From assembly GCA_021732215.1 (NCBI GenBank), contig JAKFVL010000004.1:124001-188000 (forward strand): a DNA stretch of 64,000 nucleotides, written 5' to 3'. Positions 53,189-62,577 of the stretch are shown here, piece after piece (the first letter of the stretch is position 1; every line of letters begins with the position of its first letter). The notes under the pieces are model-generated. The model saw only the letters and a list, made by a program, of their open reading frames with translations. It ran no database searches and was not told where the DNA came from. The stretch comes from Hyphomicrobiales bacterium (GTDB lineage Bacteria > Pseudomonadota > Alphaproteobacteria > Rhizobiales > Xanthobacteraceae). Position numbers and translations under genes: made by a program.

Positions 53189-54700
53189 ATGCGCTTCACG
53201 TCCCTGATCGTCGAACTCCTGCGCGCCCGTCCGCGCCTGATGTTCTGGATCGTGGCCCTGCTGATGGCTGGGCTCTGGCTTTCGGTGCCGATGCTGCTGT
53301 ATCGCAGCCCGCCGGGTGACGTCGCGCTGCTGCTGACCTATGGGCGCGAGTATCCGCTTGGCACGCCGCTCGGTCCGCCGCTGGCATTCTGGCTTGGCGA
53401 CATTGCTTTCCGTCTCGCGGGCAACAGCATCTTCGGCGTCTACGTGCTGGCGCAGGCCTGTCTCGTCGTGATGTTGTGGGCGCTGTTCCTGCTGGCGCGC
53501 GCCATCGTCGGCGGACAGCAGGCGGTGATCGCGATCCTCCTCACCACGACCGTCGCCGTGTTCAGCTTTCCCGGCGTCGAATTCGGACCGGACGTGCTGG
53601 CGCGGCCGCTGTGGGCATTGCTGTTGCTGCACACATGGCGGATCGCAGGTCAGGGGCGCCGCAACGCATGGTTCGCGCTGTCGATCGAGGCCGGACTTCT
53701 GTTGCTGACGTCATCGGCAGCGATCGTGCTGCTGGCGCTGGTGGTTGTCTTCTTTGTCGCGACCGAGCGCGGCCGCCGCGCCTTTACCTCGCTCGATCCG
53801 CTGTTCGCGCTGCTGGTGATCGCCGCTCTCGCATTGCCTCACCTGATCTGGCTGCTGCGCAACGGCGTGCCCGCGTTGCCGCAGCTCCCGGCCGTCGCGG
53901 ACCTGAGCGATCGGGCACGCCTGCTGGCGACGCTGTTCGGCGGCTTGTTGCTGTCGCTGGCCGGGGCCGCATTGCTGATCGTGCTGAACTCGTCCCGGCT
54001 TGCGCGCAAGCCGGAGGAAGCGCCGCTGATCTTCCGCCCGCCGGTGGACCGCTTTGCGAAGCAGTTCGTGTTCTATTTTGCGCTGGCGCCGGCGATCGCG
54101 GGCAGCCTGATCTCGGCGCTGTTCGGTTCCGATCGGGTGTTCGGCGGCGCGGGCGTGGCGCTCGCGGTGTCAGGCCTCGCCTTCACGATCGCCGCGGGCG
54201 ACCTGATCTATCTGCGGCGGCAGAAATTCCTGCGCACGGTCTGGCTCGCCATCGTGCTGGCGCCCGCCGCCGGCGTCACCGCGCAGGCGCTGATCCAGCC
54301 GTGGACCGAAGCGGGCGAGATCAGGACGGCGATTTCGGCCGGCGAAATCGGGCGCTTCTTTTCCGAGAATTATCAGCGCCGGACCAATCAGCCGCTGCGT
54401 GCGGTGGCGGGCGATCCGGATTTCACCACGCTGATCGGTTTTGCCGCCCCCTCCAGGCCGCATGTGTTTTTTGACACTGCGCCCGAACGTTCCCCATGGA
54501 TCGATGCGGCACGCTTCAACGCCACCGGCGGCATCGTGGTCTGGCGCGCGGCGGATACGGCGGGGACGCCGCCGGCCGACGTTCTTCAACGCTTTCCGGG
54601 GATCGCCCCCGAGGTGCCTCAGACGTTCGGGCAACTGGTCAACGGACGGCAATCGCCGCTGCGCGTGGGCTGGGCGATCGTGCGGCCGAAACGGCTTTAG
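53189..54700 (+). CDS. polytopic membrane protein, glycosyltransferase 39 (ArnT-like) family
   Basis: A 503-aa membrane protein with about 10-12 predicted segments (for example RLMFWIVALLMAGLWLSVPM near 18-37 and FYFALAPAIAGSLISALFG). The first outer loop, SPPGDVALLLTYGREYPLG, matches the position of the catalytic loop of ArnT/PMT-like lipid-linked sugar transferases. A final soluble domain follows the last segment (after about 380). The sugar donor and acceptor are unknown. It starts 50 bp after rnhB in the same direction. Confidence 0.8.
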   Translation: MRFTSLIVELLRARPRLMFWIVALLMAGLWLSVPMLLYRSPPGDVALLLTYGREYPLGTPLGPPLAFWLGDIAFRLAGNSIFGVYVLAQACLVVMLWALFLLARAIVGGQQAVIAILLTTTVAVFSFPGVEFGPDVLARPLWALLLLHTWRIAGQGRRNAWFALSIEAGLLLLTSSAAIVLLALVVVFFVATERGRRAFTSLDPLFALLVIAALALPHLIWLLRNGVPALPQLPAVADLSDRARLLATLFGGLLLSLAGAALLIVLNSSRLARKPEEAPLIFRPPVDRFAKQFVFYFALAPAIAGSLISALFGSDRVFGGAGVALAVSGLAFTIAAGDLIYLRRQKFLRTVWLAIVLAPAAGVTAQALIQPWTEAGEIRTAISAGEIGRFFSENYQRRTNQPLRAVAGDPDFTTLIGFAAPSRPHVFFDTAPERSPWIDAARFNATGGIVVWRAADTAGTPPADVLQRFPGIAPEVPQTFGQLVNGRQSPLRVGWAIVRPKRL

Positions 54701-54728
54701 CGCCAGTTCACTGTAGTAAATCGGACTC

Positions 54729-54818
54729 CGTCACGCCCGGCCTTGTGCCGGGCGTCAGGTCTTGGCCACTATCTCACCGAGAGAGAAGTGGATGGCCGGG
54801 ACAAGCCCGGCCATGACG
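54729..54818. repeat. palindromic repeat, family B copy 4
   Basis: CGTCACGCCCGGCCTTGTGC through GACAAGCCCGGCCATGACG, lying between convergent GT39-like and GST genes. Confidence 0.88.
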
Positions 54819-54854
54819 ATATGCAAGAGGACGATATGCAACAGCAAGAGTCGT

Positions 54855-55532
54855 TCAGGCCGCGAGGTGCTTGAACATGTTGCGCCGTGCCTCGTCGTCC
54901 ATCTCGGCCTTGAAGGTGAACTTGTCCTTCAGCGCGATGGCGCGCGCAGCCGCCGGACGCGCCTGAACGGCGTCGTGCAGGCGCTTGAGGTTCGGAAACT
55001 TGGCCCACTCGTCTTCGCCGAGAATGAACGGGATCATTCGCGCCCAGCCCCACACATCCATATCGACGATCGTATAGGTGTCGCCGACCATGTATGTCTT
55101 GCCGGCGAGATGATCGTTGAGAATGCCGTAGTGGCGTCTTGCTTCGAATACGTAGCGGTTGATGGCGTAGGGCACCTTCTCCGGCGCGAAGTGCCTGAAA
55201 TGCACCGCCTGGCCCGAAAACGGTCCGACGCCGGTCGCGACGAACATCAGCCACGACAGAAGCTGCGCGCGGTTGGCGGGCGTATTCGAAGGCATGAACT
55301 TGCCTGTCTTCTCGCCGAGGTAGAGCAGGATCGCGTTGCTGTCGAACACGATGTTGCCGTCATCGGAGATCGCCGGTACCTTGCCGTTTGGATTGATTGC
55401 GAGAAATTCCGGCTTGAACTGGTCGCCTTTTCGGGTATCGATCGCCACAGCTTCGTAGGGTAAACCGGCTTCCTCGAGAAAAAGTGCAATCTTGGTGGGG
55501 TTAGGGGAGCCGTTGAAATAGAATTTAAGCAT
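54855..55532 (-). CDS. glutathione S-transferase family protein
   Basis: A 225-aa protein with an N-terminal thioredoxin-like half (MLKFYFNGSPNPTKIALFLE, then PNGKVPAISDDGNIVFDSNA, the cis-Pro and Ser-Asn glutathione-binding segment) and a helical C-terminal half with YTIVDMDVWGWARMI. The start at 55532 is chosen because the fold begins there. Substrate unknown. Confidence 0.9.
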   Translation of the reverse strand: MLKFYFNGSPNPTKIALFLEEAGLPYEAVAIDTRKGDQFKPEFLAINPNGKVPAISDDGNIVFDSNAILLYLGEKTGKFMPSNTPANRAQLLSWLMFVATGVGPFSGQAVHFRHFAPEKVPYAINRYVFEARRHYGILNDHLAGKTYMVGDTYTIVDMDVWGWARMIPFILGEDEWAKFPNLKRLHDAVQARPAAARAIALKDKFTFKAEMDDEARRNMFKHLAA

Positions 55533-55644
55533 GGCGTCGCCTTTCTGATGAACGGGCGGCATACATAGAGCGGCAAGCGGATTTCACGCAAGCGCGCTCA
55601 CGCAGCCGCGGCCAATTCAGCGGCAGAGGGACTTTCAATCCTTC

Positions 55645-56661
55645 GTGAGCGCTTCCGATCCGGCGATGTCACGACTGCCGCAGGTTGCAGCAGCCAGAAC
55701 GAACGATGGGTTGTTGCCCGGGGCCGGCGAGCCTGCCTCCCGCGCAAACCGAATGGGACGAGACTGGATGAAGCTCAAGACCGATACGCTGATCGGATTT
55801 ATCGTCGTCCACCTTCTGGCGGCGCTCGTTCTCGTGCCGTGGTTCTTCAGCTGGACCGGCGTCGCGCTGTTCGCCGCCGGTATCTATGTTTTCGGCGTGC
55901 TTGGCATCAATGTCGGTTTTCACCGGCTGCTGACGCACCGTTCGTTCGCGTGCCCGCTGTGGCTCGAGCACACCCTCGCGCTTCTCGGTGCGTGCTGCCT
56001 TCAGTTCTCACCGCCGTTCTGGGTCGCGGTTCATCGCCGCCACCATCACCATGCCGACGATGAGCTCGATCCGCATTCGCCGGTCAAGAGCTTCCTGTGG
56101 TCCCACTTCGGCTGGCTGCTGGTGCGCCCGCCGGATATGAAGCCCGCGGTGATGATCGATCGCTATGCGCGCGACCTGCTGCGCGATCCGTTCTATGTGA
56201 AGCTCGAGGCGCGCAAGAACTGGATGAAGGTCACGGTGGCGTCGTGGCTGTTGTTCTACGCCGCCGGCCTGCTCGCTCGCCTCATAGCGGGTGACTCCGT
56301 TATCGAGGCGCACCAGTTCGGAGCCAGTCTCTTCATCTGGGGCGGCCCGGCGCGCACGGTCTTTGTCTGGCACACGACCTGGGCAGTGAACTCGGTCAGC
56401 CATATCTGGGGCTACCGCACCTTCAACACACCCGACGACAGCCGCAACAATTTCATCGTGGCGTTTCTGGCCGGCGGCGAAGGCTGGCACAACAATCACC
56501 ATGCCGATCCGAATTCGGCCCGGCACGGCCACAAATGGTGGGAGTTCGATCTGTCGTGGATCACGATCCGTTTGCTGATGCTGCTTGGGCTCGCCACCAA
56601 GGTGTCGTTGCCGTCACCGGGTCTCGCGGAAACCTTCAACCGGGCGACACCGACCCGCTGA
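55645..56661 (+). CDS. acyl-CoA/fatty acid desaturase
   Basis: A 338-aa integral-membrane di-iron desaturase. The three histidine boxes are present: HRLLTH, HRRHHHHAD and HNNHHADP. Four hydrophobic segments are seen, such as LIGFIVVHLLAALVLVPWFF. It probably makes delta-9 unsaturated fatty acids. Start uncertain: GTG 55645 gives an unusual 41-residue extension before MKLKTDTL; ATG 55753 or 55768 are good alternatives. The 3' end overlaps the convergent UDG gene by 26 bases. Confidence 0.9.
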   Translation: MSASDPAMSRLPQVAAARTNDGLLPGAGEPASRANRMGRDWMKLKTDTLIGFIVVHLLAALVLVPWFFSWTGVALFAAGIYVFGVLGINVGFHRLLTHRSFACPLWLEHTLALLGACCLQFSPPFWVAVHRRHHHHADDELDPHSPVKSFLWSHFGWLLVRPPDMKPAVMIDRYARDLLRDPFYVKLEARKNWMKVTVASWLLFYAAGLLARLIAGDSVIEAHQFGASLFIWGGPARTVFVWHTTWAVNSVSHIWGYRTFNTPDDSRNNFIVAFLAGGEGWHNNHHADPNSARHGHKWWEFDLSWITIRLLMLLGLATKVSLPSPGLAETFNRATPTR

Positions 56662-57475
56662 GCGCCGATCGGATCGCGCGCAAATCCTGCCAGGCGAGGC
56701 GCTTGTAGATCGGCGAGCGCAGCAGGTAGGCCGGATGGAACGTCGGCATCGCGCGGATGACGCGCTTGCCGGTGTCGAACGGCACCCATCGCCCGCGGGT
56801 TTTCATGATGCCTTCTCGGGTGTTGAGCAGCGTCTGCGATGACGGATTACCCAGGCACACCAGCACGTCCGGATCGACCAGTTCGATCTGCTTGCGGATG
56901 AATGGCAGACAGATCTGCGTTTCCTGCGGCGTCGGCGTGCGGTTGCCGGGTGGCCGCCACGGAATGACATTGGCGATGTAGACCCTGGTGCGGTCGAGCC
57001 CGATGGCGCCCATCATCAGGTCGAGCAGCTTGCCGGAGCGACCGACGAACGGCTTGCCTTCGATGTCCTCGTCGCGGCCGGGCGCTTCGCCGACGAACAT
57101 GATCCTTGCCTCGGGATTGCCATCGCTGAAAACGAGCCTTGTTGCGGTGGCCTTCAGGGCGCAGCCGTCGAAGGCGTCGAGCAGTTCGCGCAGTTCATCC
57201 AGCGTATTGACCGTGTCGGCGGCATCGCGTGCGGTCGCCGCGGCAATGTCCGGAGGCGGTGCGGCCGCCACGCGCGGTGGCGGCGCTGGGGTTGTCGTGG
57301 CGCGAGGTGGCAGCGCTCGCACAGGCGTCTCCGCCGCGCGTTCGGGAGCAGGCTGATGCGCTTCCGACAGCCGGTCGATCGCCTCGTCGTTCAATGCGCA
57401 ATCGACTCCGGCCTCCAGATAGAAGGCGAGCAGGTCGCGCGCCGTCGGCGGGCGCTCGGGAAACGAGGTCGACAT
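56636..57475 (-). CDS. uracil-DNA glycosylase, family 4 type
   Basis: A 279-aa DNA-repair enzyme. The catalytic segment [20 protein letters not shown] (129-148), [19 protein letters not shown] and the C-terminal [14 protein letters not shown] identify family 4 UDG. It has an unusual long Pro/Ala-rich linker (about 42-85) between an N-terminal region and the core. Of the Fe-S cysteines, the C-x15-16-C pair in [19 protein letters not shown] is present, but in the first pair region only C105 (FDGCALK) is seen. Confidence 0.9.
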   Translation of the reverse strand: MSTSFPERPPTARDLLAFYLEAGVDCALNDEAIDRLSEAHQPAPERAAETPVRALPPRATTTPAPPPRVAAAPPPDIAAATARDAADTVNTLDELRELLDAFDGCALKATATRLVFSDGNPEARIMFVGEAPGRDEDIEGKPFVGRSGKLLDLMMGAIGLDRTRVYIANVIPWRPPGNRTPTPQETQICLPFIRKQIELVDPDVLVCLGNPSSQTLLNTREGIMKTRGRWVPFDTGKRVIRAMPTFHPAYLLRSPIYKRLAWQDLRAIRSALSGSVSPG

Positions 57476-57672
57476 GAGATTGTCTATTCCGCACTGCGGT
57501 TTGGGAGACCTACCTTAAGCCTTCGCGCTTGCTGGCGAAATGGCCGTGGCGTGCGGATGCACTGGCATACATCAGGCTGGATGCGCGGCGGGGTTGTCCT
57601 GATGCGAAAAATCGGAAAGAAACGTTTGGAAATGTTCTGAATTGACCGTCCGACCCTGCCGAGAGAGCCGTC

Positions 57673-59328
57673 ATGAGCACCGATTTGCCGCCGCGCGAGT
57701 CCATGGAATTCGACGTCGTGATCGTCGGTGCCGGACCGTCCGGTCTCGCGGCAGCGATCCGGCTCAAGCAGATCAATCCCGAATTGTCGGTCGTCGTGGT
57801 GGAAAAGGGCTCCGAAGTCGGCGCGCACATTCTGTCTGGCGCGGTGATCGATCCCGTCGGCCTCGACAAGCTCGTGCCCGACTGGCGCGACGACGCGGAT
57901 TGCCCGCTCAAGACGCAGGTGACCGACGACAAGTTCTACTGGATGACGGCCGGCGGCGCGATCCGGCTGCCGAATTTCGCAATGCCGCCGCTGATGAACA
58001 ATCATCATTGCTACATCGGCTCGCTCGGCGACGTCTGCCGCTGGCTGGCGCCGCGCGCCGAAGCGCTGGGCGTCGAAATCTATCCGGGCTTCGCGGCCAC
58101 GGAAGTTCTCTACGACGACAGCGGCAACGTGAAGGGTATCGCCACCGGCGACATGGGTGTCGGCCGCGACGGCGAACAGAAGGATTCATTCACGCGCGGC
58201 ATGGAGTTGCTCGGCAAATACACGCTGTTCGCTGAAGGCGCGCGCGGCAGTCTCGCCAAGACGCTGATCGCCAGGTTCAAGCTCGACGCCAACAGCGAAC
58301 CGCCGAAGTTCGGCATCGGTCTGAAGGAAGTCTGGCAGATCGATCCGTCGAAGCACAAGAAAGGCCTGATCCAGCACTCGTTCGGCTGGCCGCTCGACAA
58401 TTCCACCGGCGGCGGCTCGTTCCTCTATCATTACGGCGACAACCTCGTCGCTGTCGGCTTCGTTCTGCATCTCAACTACAACGATCCGTATCTGTCGCCG
58501 TTCGACGAATTCCAGCGCTTCAAGACGCATCCCTCGATCCGATCGGTATTCGAGGGCGGCAAGCGCCTGTCATACGGCGCGCGTGCGATCACCGAAGGCG
58601 GCTACCAGTCGGTGCCCAAGCTGTCGTTCCCCGGCGGCGCGCTGATCGGGTGCGCGGCGGGCTTCGTCAACGTGCCGCGCATCAAGGGCGTTCACAACGC
58701 CATGGGCAGCGGCATGCTCGCGGCGGAGCATCTGGCGGCTGCGCTTGCAGCGGGGCGGATGAACGACGAACTGATCGAATACGAGAACGCCTGGCGCGGA
58801 TCGGTGGTCGGCCAGGATCTGCACAAGGTTCGCAACGTCAAGCCGCTGTGGTCGAAGTTCGGCACCATCGTCGGCGTGGCGCTCGGCGGCTTCGACATGT
58901 GGTGCAATACGCTCGGCTTCTCGGTGTTCGGCACCATCGGTCACGGCAAGCGCGACGCCAAGACGCTCGATCCAGCCAAGCAGAGCGCGCGCATCAGCTA
59001 TCCCAAGCCCGACGGCAAGATTTCCTTCGACAAGCTGTCGTCGGTGTTTCTGTCGAACACCAATCACGAGGAAGACCAGCCGATTCACCTCAAGGTCGCG
59101 GATATGGCTCTGCAAAAATCATCGGAGCACGATGTCTTTGCCGGCCCCTCGAATCGTTACTGTCCGGCAGGCGTGTATGAGTGGGTCGAGGAGGCCAGCG
59201 GTCCCAAATTCGTGATCAACGCGCAGAACTGCGTCCACTGCAAAACCTGCGATGTGAAAGACCCGAACGGAAATATCACATGGGTGCCGCCCGAAGGCGG
59301 CGGAGGCCCGAATTATCAGGGCATGTAA
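57673..59328 (+). CDS. electron transfer flavoprotein-ubiquinone oxidoreductase
   Basis: Passes electrons from ETF (fatty acid and amino acid dehydrogenases) to ubiquinone at the inner membrane. The 551-aa protein has FAD-binding GAGPSG (19-24), GAHILSGAVIDPVGLDKLVP, and a C-terminal 4Fe-4S region with CPAGVYEW and NCVHCKTCDVKDPNGNITW. Length and ends match the family. It is divergent from the UDG gene and probably monocistronic. Confidence 0.96.
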   Translation: MSTDLPPRESMEFDVVIVGAGPSGLAAAIRLKQINPELSVVVVEKGSEVGAHILSGAVIDPVGLDKLVPDWRDDADCPLKTQVTDDKFYWMTAGGAIRLPNFAMPPLMNNHHCYIGSLGDVCRWLAPRAEALGVEIYPGFAATEVLYDDSGNVKGIATGDMGVGRDGEQKDSFTRGMELLGKYTLFAEGARGSLAKTLIARFKLDANSEPPKFGIGLKEVWQIDPSKHKKGLIQHSFGWPLDNSTGGGSFLYHYGDNLVAVGFVLHLNYNDPYLSPFDEFQRFKTHPSIRSVFEGGKRLSYGARAITEGGYQSVPKLSFPGGALIGCAAGFVNVPRIKGVHNAMGSGMLAAEHLAAALAAGRMNDELIEYENAWRGSVVGQDLHKVRNVKPLWSKFGTIVGVALGGFDMWCNTLGFSVFGTIGHGKRDAKTLDPAKQSARISYPKPDGKISFDKLSSVFLSNTNHEEDQPIHLKVADMALQKSSEHDVFAGPSNRYCPAGVYEWVEEASGPKFVINAQNCVHCKTCDVKDPNGNITWVPPEGGGGPNYQGM

Positions 59329-59635
59329 GCACATCGCCCGTGCGCGGCCACGATAACGCCACAGTGCGGGTTCTGGAACCTGTGACAATTGCGAATGTCC
59401 CGGCCGGTCCGCGCTTCCTTGCGGTTCGCGGCCAAAACGGCCATGGTAAGCGTCGTTCGATGCGCCGGGCAGGACGAGTGGCGCGGGCACGGCTGTTCGA
59501 GCAAGGTCGTTGTACGAGCGCGGTTGCGAGCGGACGCCGGTACTCGGGATCGTGCTGATACGAAACGCTTTAATCATGGATCGGCTCGGCAGGGCTGAAC
59601 CGGTCCTTTGCCAAATCTGGAGCCGGCGAACCAAG
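59329..59635. other. 307-bp gap upstream of TPR gene
   Basis: No gene or palindromic repeat was seen. A small hairpin GGCCAAAACGGCC lies near 59430. The TPR gene promoter is expected toward 59600. Confidence 0.5.
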
Positions 59636-61435
59636 ATGCTGACCTTTTCCATGCGACGCAAAGCCATTGCCGTCCTCGCAACCGCTTCGCTTTCCGCCGG
59701 ATTGCTCACGACGGGCGCCGTCGCGCAAACCTCGCGCGACAACATCCGCAACCAGAATGCCGGATCGCGTCCGTTCTCGATCGATCAGAGCTTCACCAAC
59801 GCCGGCAGTTATCTGGCCGCCCGCCACGCCAACGTCGAGCGCGACGCCTCCGCTGCGGCGAAATTCTATCGCAATGCCTTGCGCCTTGATCCGAAGAACA
59901 ACGAACTGCTGGACCGTGCGTTTATCTCGTCGCTGGCCGACGGCAACATCGAGGAAGCCACCAAGCTCGCCGACCGCGTTCTGGTCATCGACAAGAACAA
60001 CCGTGTGGCGCGGCTCGTCGTCGGCGTGCGCGCCCTGAAGATGAAGCAGTATGCGGCCGCTCAGCAGAACATCAATCAGTCGGTGCGCGGGCCGATCACC
60101 GACCTCGTCGCGGTGTTGCTGTCCGGCTGGGCCAGCGCCGGCGCTGGCGAAGCACGGCAGGGTGTCGCCAGCATCGACAAGCTCGCCGGACCTGAATGGT
60201 ACCCGATCTTCAAGGACTTCCATACCGGGCTGATGCTCGATCTCGCGGGCCAGCAGAAAGACGCCGGCGCACGCTTCGAACGGGCTTTCAAGCTCGATGA
60301 TTCGGCGCTGCGGATGAACGATGCGTATGCCCGCTGGCTGTCGCGCAACAAGAGCCCGCAGCCGGGCGTCACTGCGATTTCGATCTACGAGGCGTTCGAC
60401 AAGAAGCTGCCGCGTCATCCGCTGATCGCCGATGCGATGAAGGACGTGCGAGCCGGCAAGAAGCTGCCCGTGCTGGTTGCCACGCCGCAGGCCGGCGCCG
60501 CCGAGGCGCTTTACGGCATCGGCGCATCGCTAACCCGCCGCGGCGGCGAAGACCTCGCGCTGGTGTACCTCCAGCTTGCGCTCTATCTGCAACCCGATCA
60601 CGCGCTGGCGCTGCTGTCGCTGGCCGATCTGTACGAAACGGTGAAGAAGCCCGCGATGGCGATCAAGGTGTACGAGCGCATGCCGGCGGGCTCGCCGCTC
60701 AAGCGCAACGCCCAGATCAATCTCGCCACCAATCTCGACAGCGTCGAGCGCAGCGACGAGGCCATCACGATTCTCAAAGGGCTGGTCGCTGAAGATCCTC
60801 GCGATCAGGAATCGATCATGGCGCTCGGCAATGTCGAGCGCGCCCGCAAGAAATTCGCCGAGTGCAGCGACACCTATGCGCAGGGCGTCAAGGAACTGCA
60901 GGGCACAGAGAAGAACGCCTGGGTGTTCTATTATTTCCGCGGCATCTGCGAGGAACGCTCGAAGCAGTGGCCGAAGGCCGAAATGTCCATGAAGAAAGCG
61001 CTCGAGTTGCAGCCCGAACAGCCGCATGTACTGAACTATCTCGGCTATTCCTGGATCGATCAGGGCGTCAATCTCGACGAGGGCATGAAGCTGATCCGCC
61101 GCGCCGTCGAACAGCGGCCGGATGACGGCTACATCGTCGATTCCCTGGGCTGGGCCTACTATCGCGTCGGCAACTACGAGGACGCGGTCAAGAATCTCGA
61201 GCGCGCGGTCGATCTCAAGCCCGAGGATCCGACCATCAACGACCATCTCGGCGATGCCTACTGGCGCGTCGGCCGCACGCTGGAAGCCAAATTCCAGTGG
61301 GCGCATGCCCGCGACCTCAAGCCCGAGGCGGAAGAGCTGCCGAAGATCGAGGCCAAGATTCGCGATGGCTTGCCGGAAGACACCTCGTCGGCCGCCTCCG
61401 CCGACAAGGACAAGAAGGACGGCAAGGGCGGCTAA
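59636..61435 (+). CDS. exported tetratricopeptide repeat protein
   Basis: A 599-aa protein with a signal peptide (MRRKAIAVLATASLSAGLLT ... VAQ) and many TPR units along its length, the clearest being C-terminal: AKFYRNALRLDPKNNELLDR early, then HVLNYLGYSWIDQGVNLDEG, YIVDSLGWAYYRVGNYEDAV and TINDHLGDAYWRVGRTLEAK. The tail is Lys/Asp rich (DKDKKDGKGG). It probably scaffolds envelope proteins; partners are unknown. ATG 59636 or 59651 can start it. ispE follows, with two hairpins between. Confidence 0.9.
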   Translation: MLTFSMRRKAIAVLATASLSAGLLTTGAVAQTSRDNIRNQNAGSRPFSIDQSFTNAGSYLAARHANVERDASAAAKFYRNALRLDPKNNELLDRAFISSLADGNIEEATKLADRVLVIDKNNRVARLVVGVRALKMKQYAAAQQNINQSVRGPITDLVAVLLSGWASAGAGEARQGVASIDKLAGPEWYPIFKDFHTGLMLDLAGQQKDAGARFERAFKLDDSALRMNDAYARWLSRNKSPQPGVTAISIYEAFDKKLPRHPLIADAMKDVRAGKKLPVLVATPQAGAAEALYGIGASLTRRGGEDLALVYLQLALYLQPDHALALLSLADLYETVKKPAMAIKVYERMPAGSPLKRNAQINLATNLDSVERSDEAITILKGLVAEDPRDQESIMALGNVERARKKFAECSDTYAQGVKELQGTEKNAWVFYYFRGICEERSKQWPKAEMSMKKALELQPEQPHVLNYLGYSWIDQGVNLDEGMKLIRRAVEQRPDDGYIVDSLGWAYYRVGNYEDAVKNLERAVDLKPEDPTINDHLGDAYWRVGRTLEAKFQWAHARDLKPEAEELPKIEAKIRDGLPEDTSSAASADKDKKDGKGG

Positions 61436-61472
61436 CCATCCGTGGATGGTTGACGGCTGCCCGCAGGCAGCC
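61434..61472 (+). other. two adjacent hairpins between TPR gene and ispE
   Basis: AACCATCC-GT-GGATGGTT (61434-61451) and GGCTGCC-CGCA-GGCAGCC (61455-61472) are perfect short stems. No T run follows, so they are not classic terminators; they may stabilise or attenuate the message. Confidence 0.55.
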
Positions 61473-61546
61473 CAAGAACGTTCAGGGCATGAGGGGCGGA
61501 ACGCCGGTGCAGGGCCAAGGCCGTGCCGACGTTTCCGGGTGGGGCA

Positions 61547-62431
61547 ATGGCTGCACTGATCGAAAAGGCGCGGGCCAAGGTCAATCTGACGCTGCGGGTG
61601 CTGGGTCGGCGCACCGACGGCTATCACGATCTGGAAAGCCTCGTCGCGTTCGCGGACTGCGCAGACAGTTTGTCGCTGACGCCTGGGTCTGAACTCGCGC
61701 TCTCCGTCACCGGGCCGCGCGCCGGCGAGTGCGGCGATCACTCCGACAATCTGGTGATGCGCGTTGCCGCCGCGTTGGCGGAGCGGATTGGCGGCCTGCG
61801 GACCGGGCATTTCACGTTGGACAAACATCTGCCGGTGGCAGCCGGCATCGGCGGCGGTTCGGCGGATGCGGCGGCGGCGCTGCGGTTGCTGGCGCGAGCC
61901 AACAATCTCGATCTGAACGACGAACGCATCGCCGAGGTCGCGCGCGACACCGGCGCCGATATTCCGGTTTGTGTCGCCTCGACCGCTTGCCTGATGGCGG
62001 GTGTCGGCGAAGAGCTGACGCCGCTGCCATTGCCGGCCATGCATTGCGTGCTGGTCAATCCGCGCGTCGCGGTTGCGACGGGCGATGTCTTCTCGGCGCT
62101 TGGCCTGTCGAACGGCGAGCTTCTGGTCGGCGCGACCGATGTCATCCAGGCGCTGCAATGGCCCGAAGATGGCGCGGGTCCGGGCGAGTGGATCGAGGTT
62201 ATCGGCTCCGGCATCAACGATCTGGAGAAGCCGGCGCTCGAGGTTCAGCCGATGATCGGTGATGTGCTGGAGACGTTGCGTGCCGCCGAGGGTGCGCAGT
62301 TTGCGCGCATGTCGGGTTCAGGCGCGACCTGTTTTGCGATCTTCGAGACCGCAGCCGCGGCGCAAAAGGCCGCCGCTGCCGTCCAGCGGCAGCATCCGGG
62401 CTGGTGGGTGCATGCGGGAGTATTGAGCTAG
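61547..62431 (+). CDS. ispE: 4-diphosphocytidyl-2-C-methyl-D-erythritol kinase
   Basis: Phosphorylates CDP-ME in the MEP isoprenoid pathway. The 294-aa protein has the GHMP-kinase motif LPVAAGIGGGSADAAAALRL, the N-terminal KARAKVNLTLRVLGRRTDGY and the C-terminal RMSGSGATCFAIFET. ATG 61547 follows GGGTGGGG and is preferred over GTG 61523. It lies beside ispB, another isoprenoid gene, on the opposite strand. Confidence 0.95.
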   Translation: MAALIEKARAKVNLTLRVLGRRTDGYHDLESLVAFADCADSLSLTPGSELALSVTGPRAGECGDHSDNLVMRVAAALAERIGGLRTGHFTLDKHLPVAAGIGGGSADAAAALRLLARANNLDLNDERIAEVARDTGADIPVCVASTACLMAGVGEELTPLPLPAMHCVLVNPRVAVATGDVFSALGLSNGELLVGATDVIQALQWPEDGAGPGEWIEVIGSGINDLEKPALEVQPMIGDVLETLRAAEGAQFARMSGSGATCFAIFETAAAAQKAAAAVQRQHPGWWVHAGVLS

Positions 62432-62437
62432 TTCAAT

Positions 62438-62568
62438 CGTCATCCTGAGGTGGCCGCACTTTGCGGCCCTCGAAGGAGGACAGTGCATAGCTTATCCTTC
62501 GAGGCTCGCGGAGCTTGTCATCGGGCCGCGCGTTGCGCGGACCCGTTGGCTCGCGCCTCAGGATGACG
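62438..62568. repeat. palindromic repeat, family D
   Basis: A 131-bp element with ends CGTCATCCTGAGG and CCTCAGGATGACG, and inner arms CCTCGAAGGA and TCCTTCGAGG, lying between convergent ispE and ispB. Confidence 0.92.
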
Positions 62569-62577
62569 ATAGACAAT

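Noticed and set aside
60530-62158. 542-codon minus-strand frame over the TPR and ispE genes
   Set aside because: Both genes beneath it are well supported on the plus strand; the translation has no domain features.
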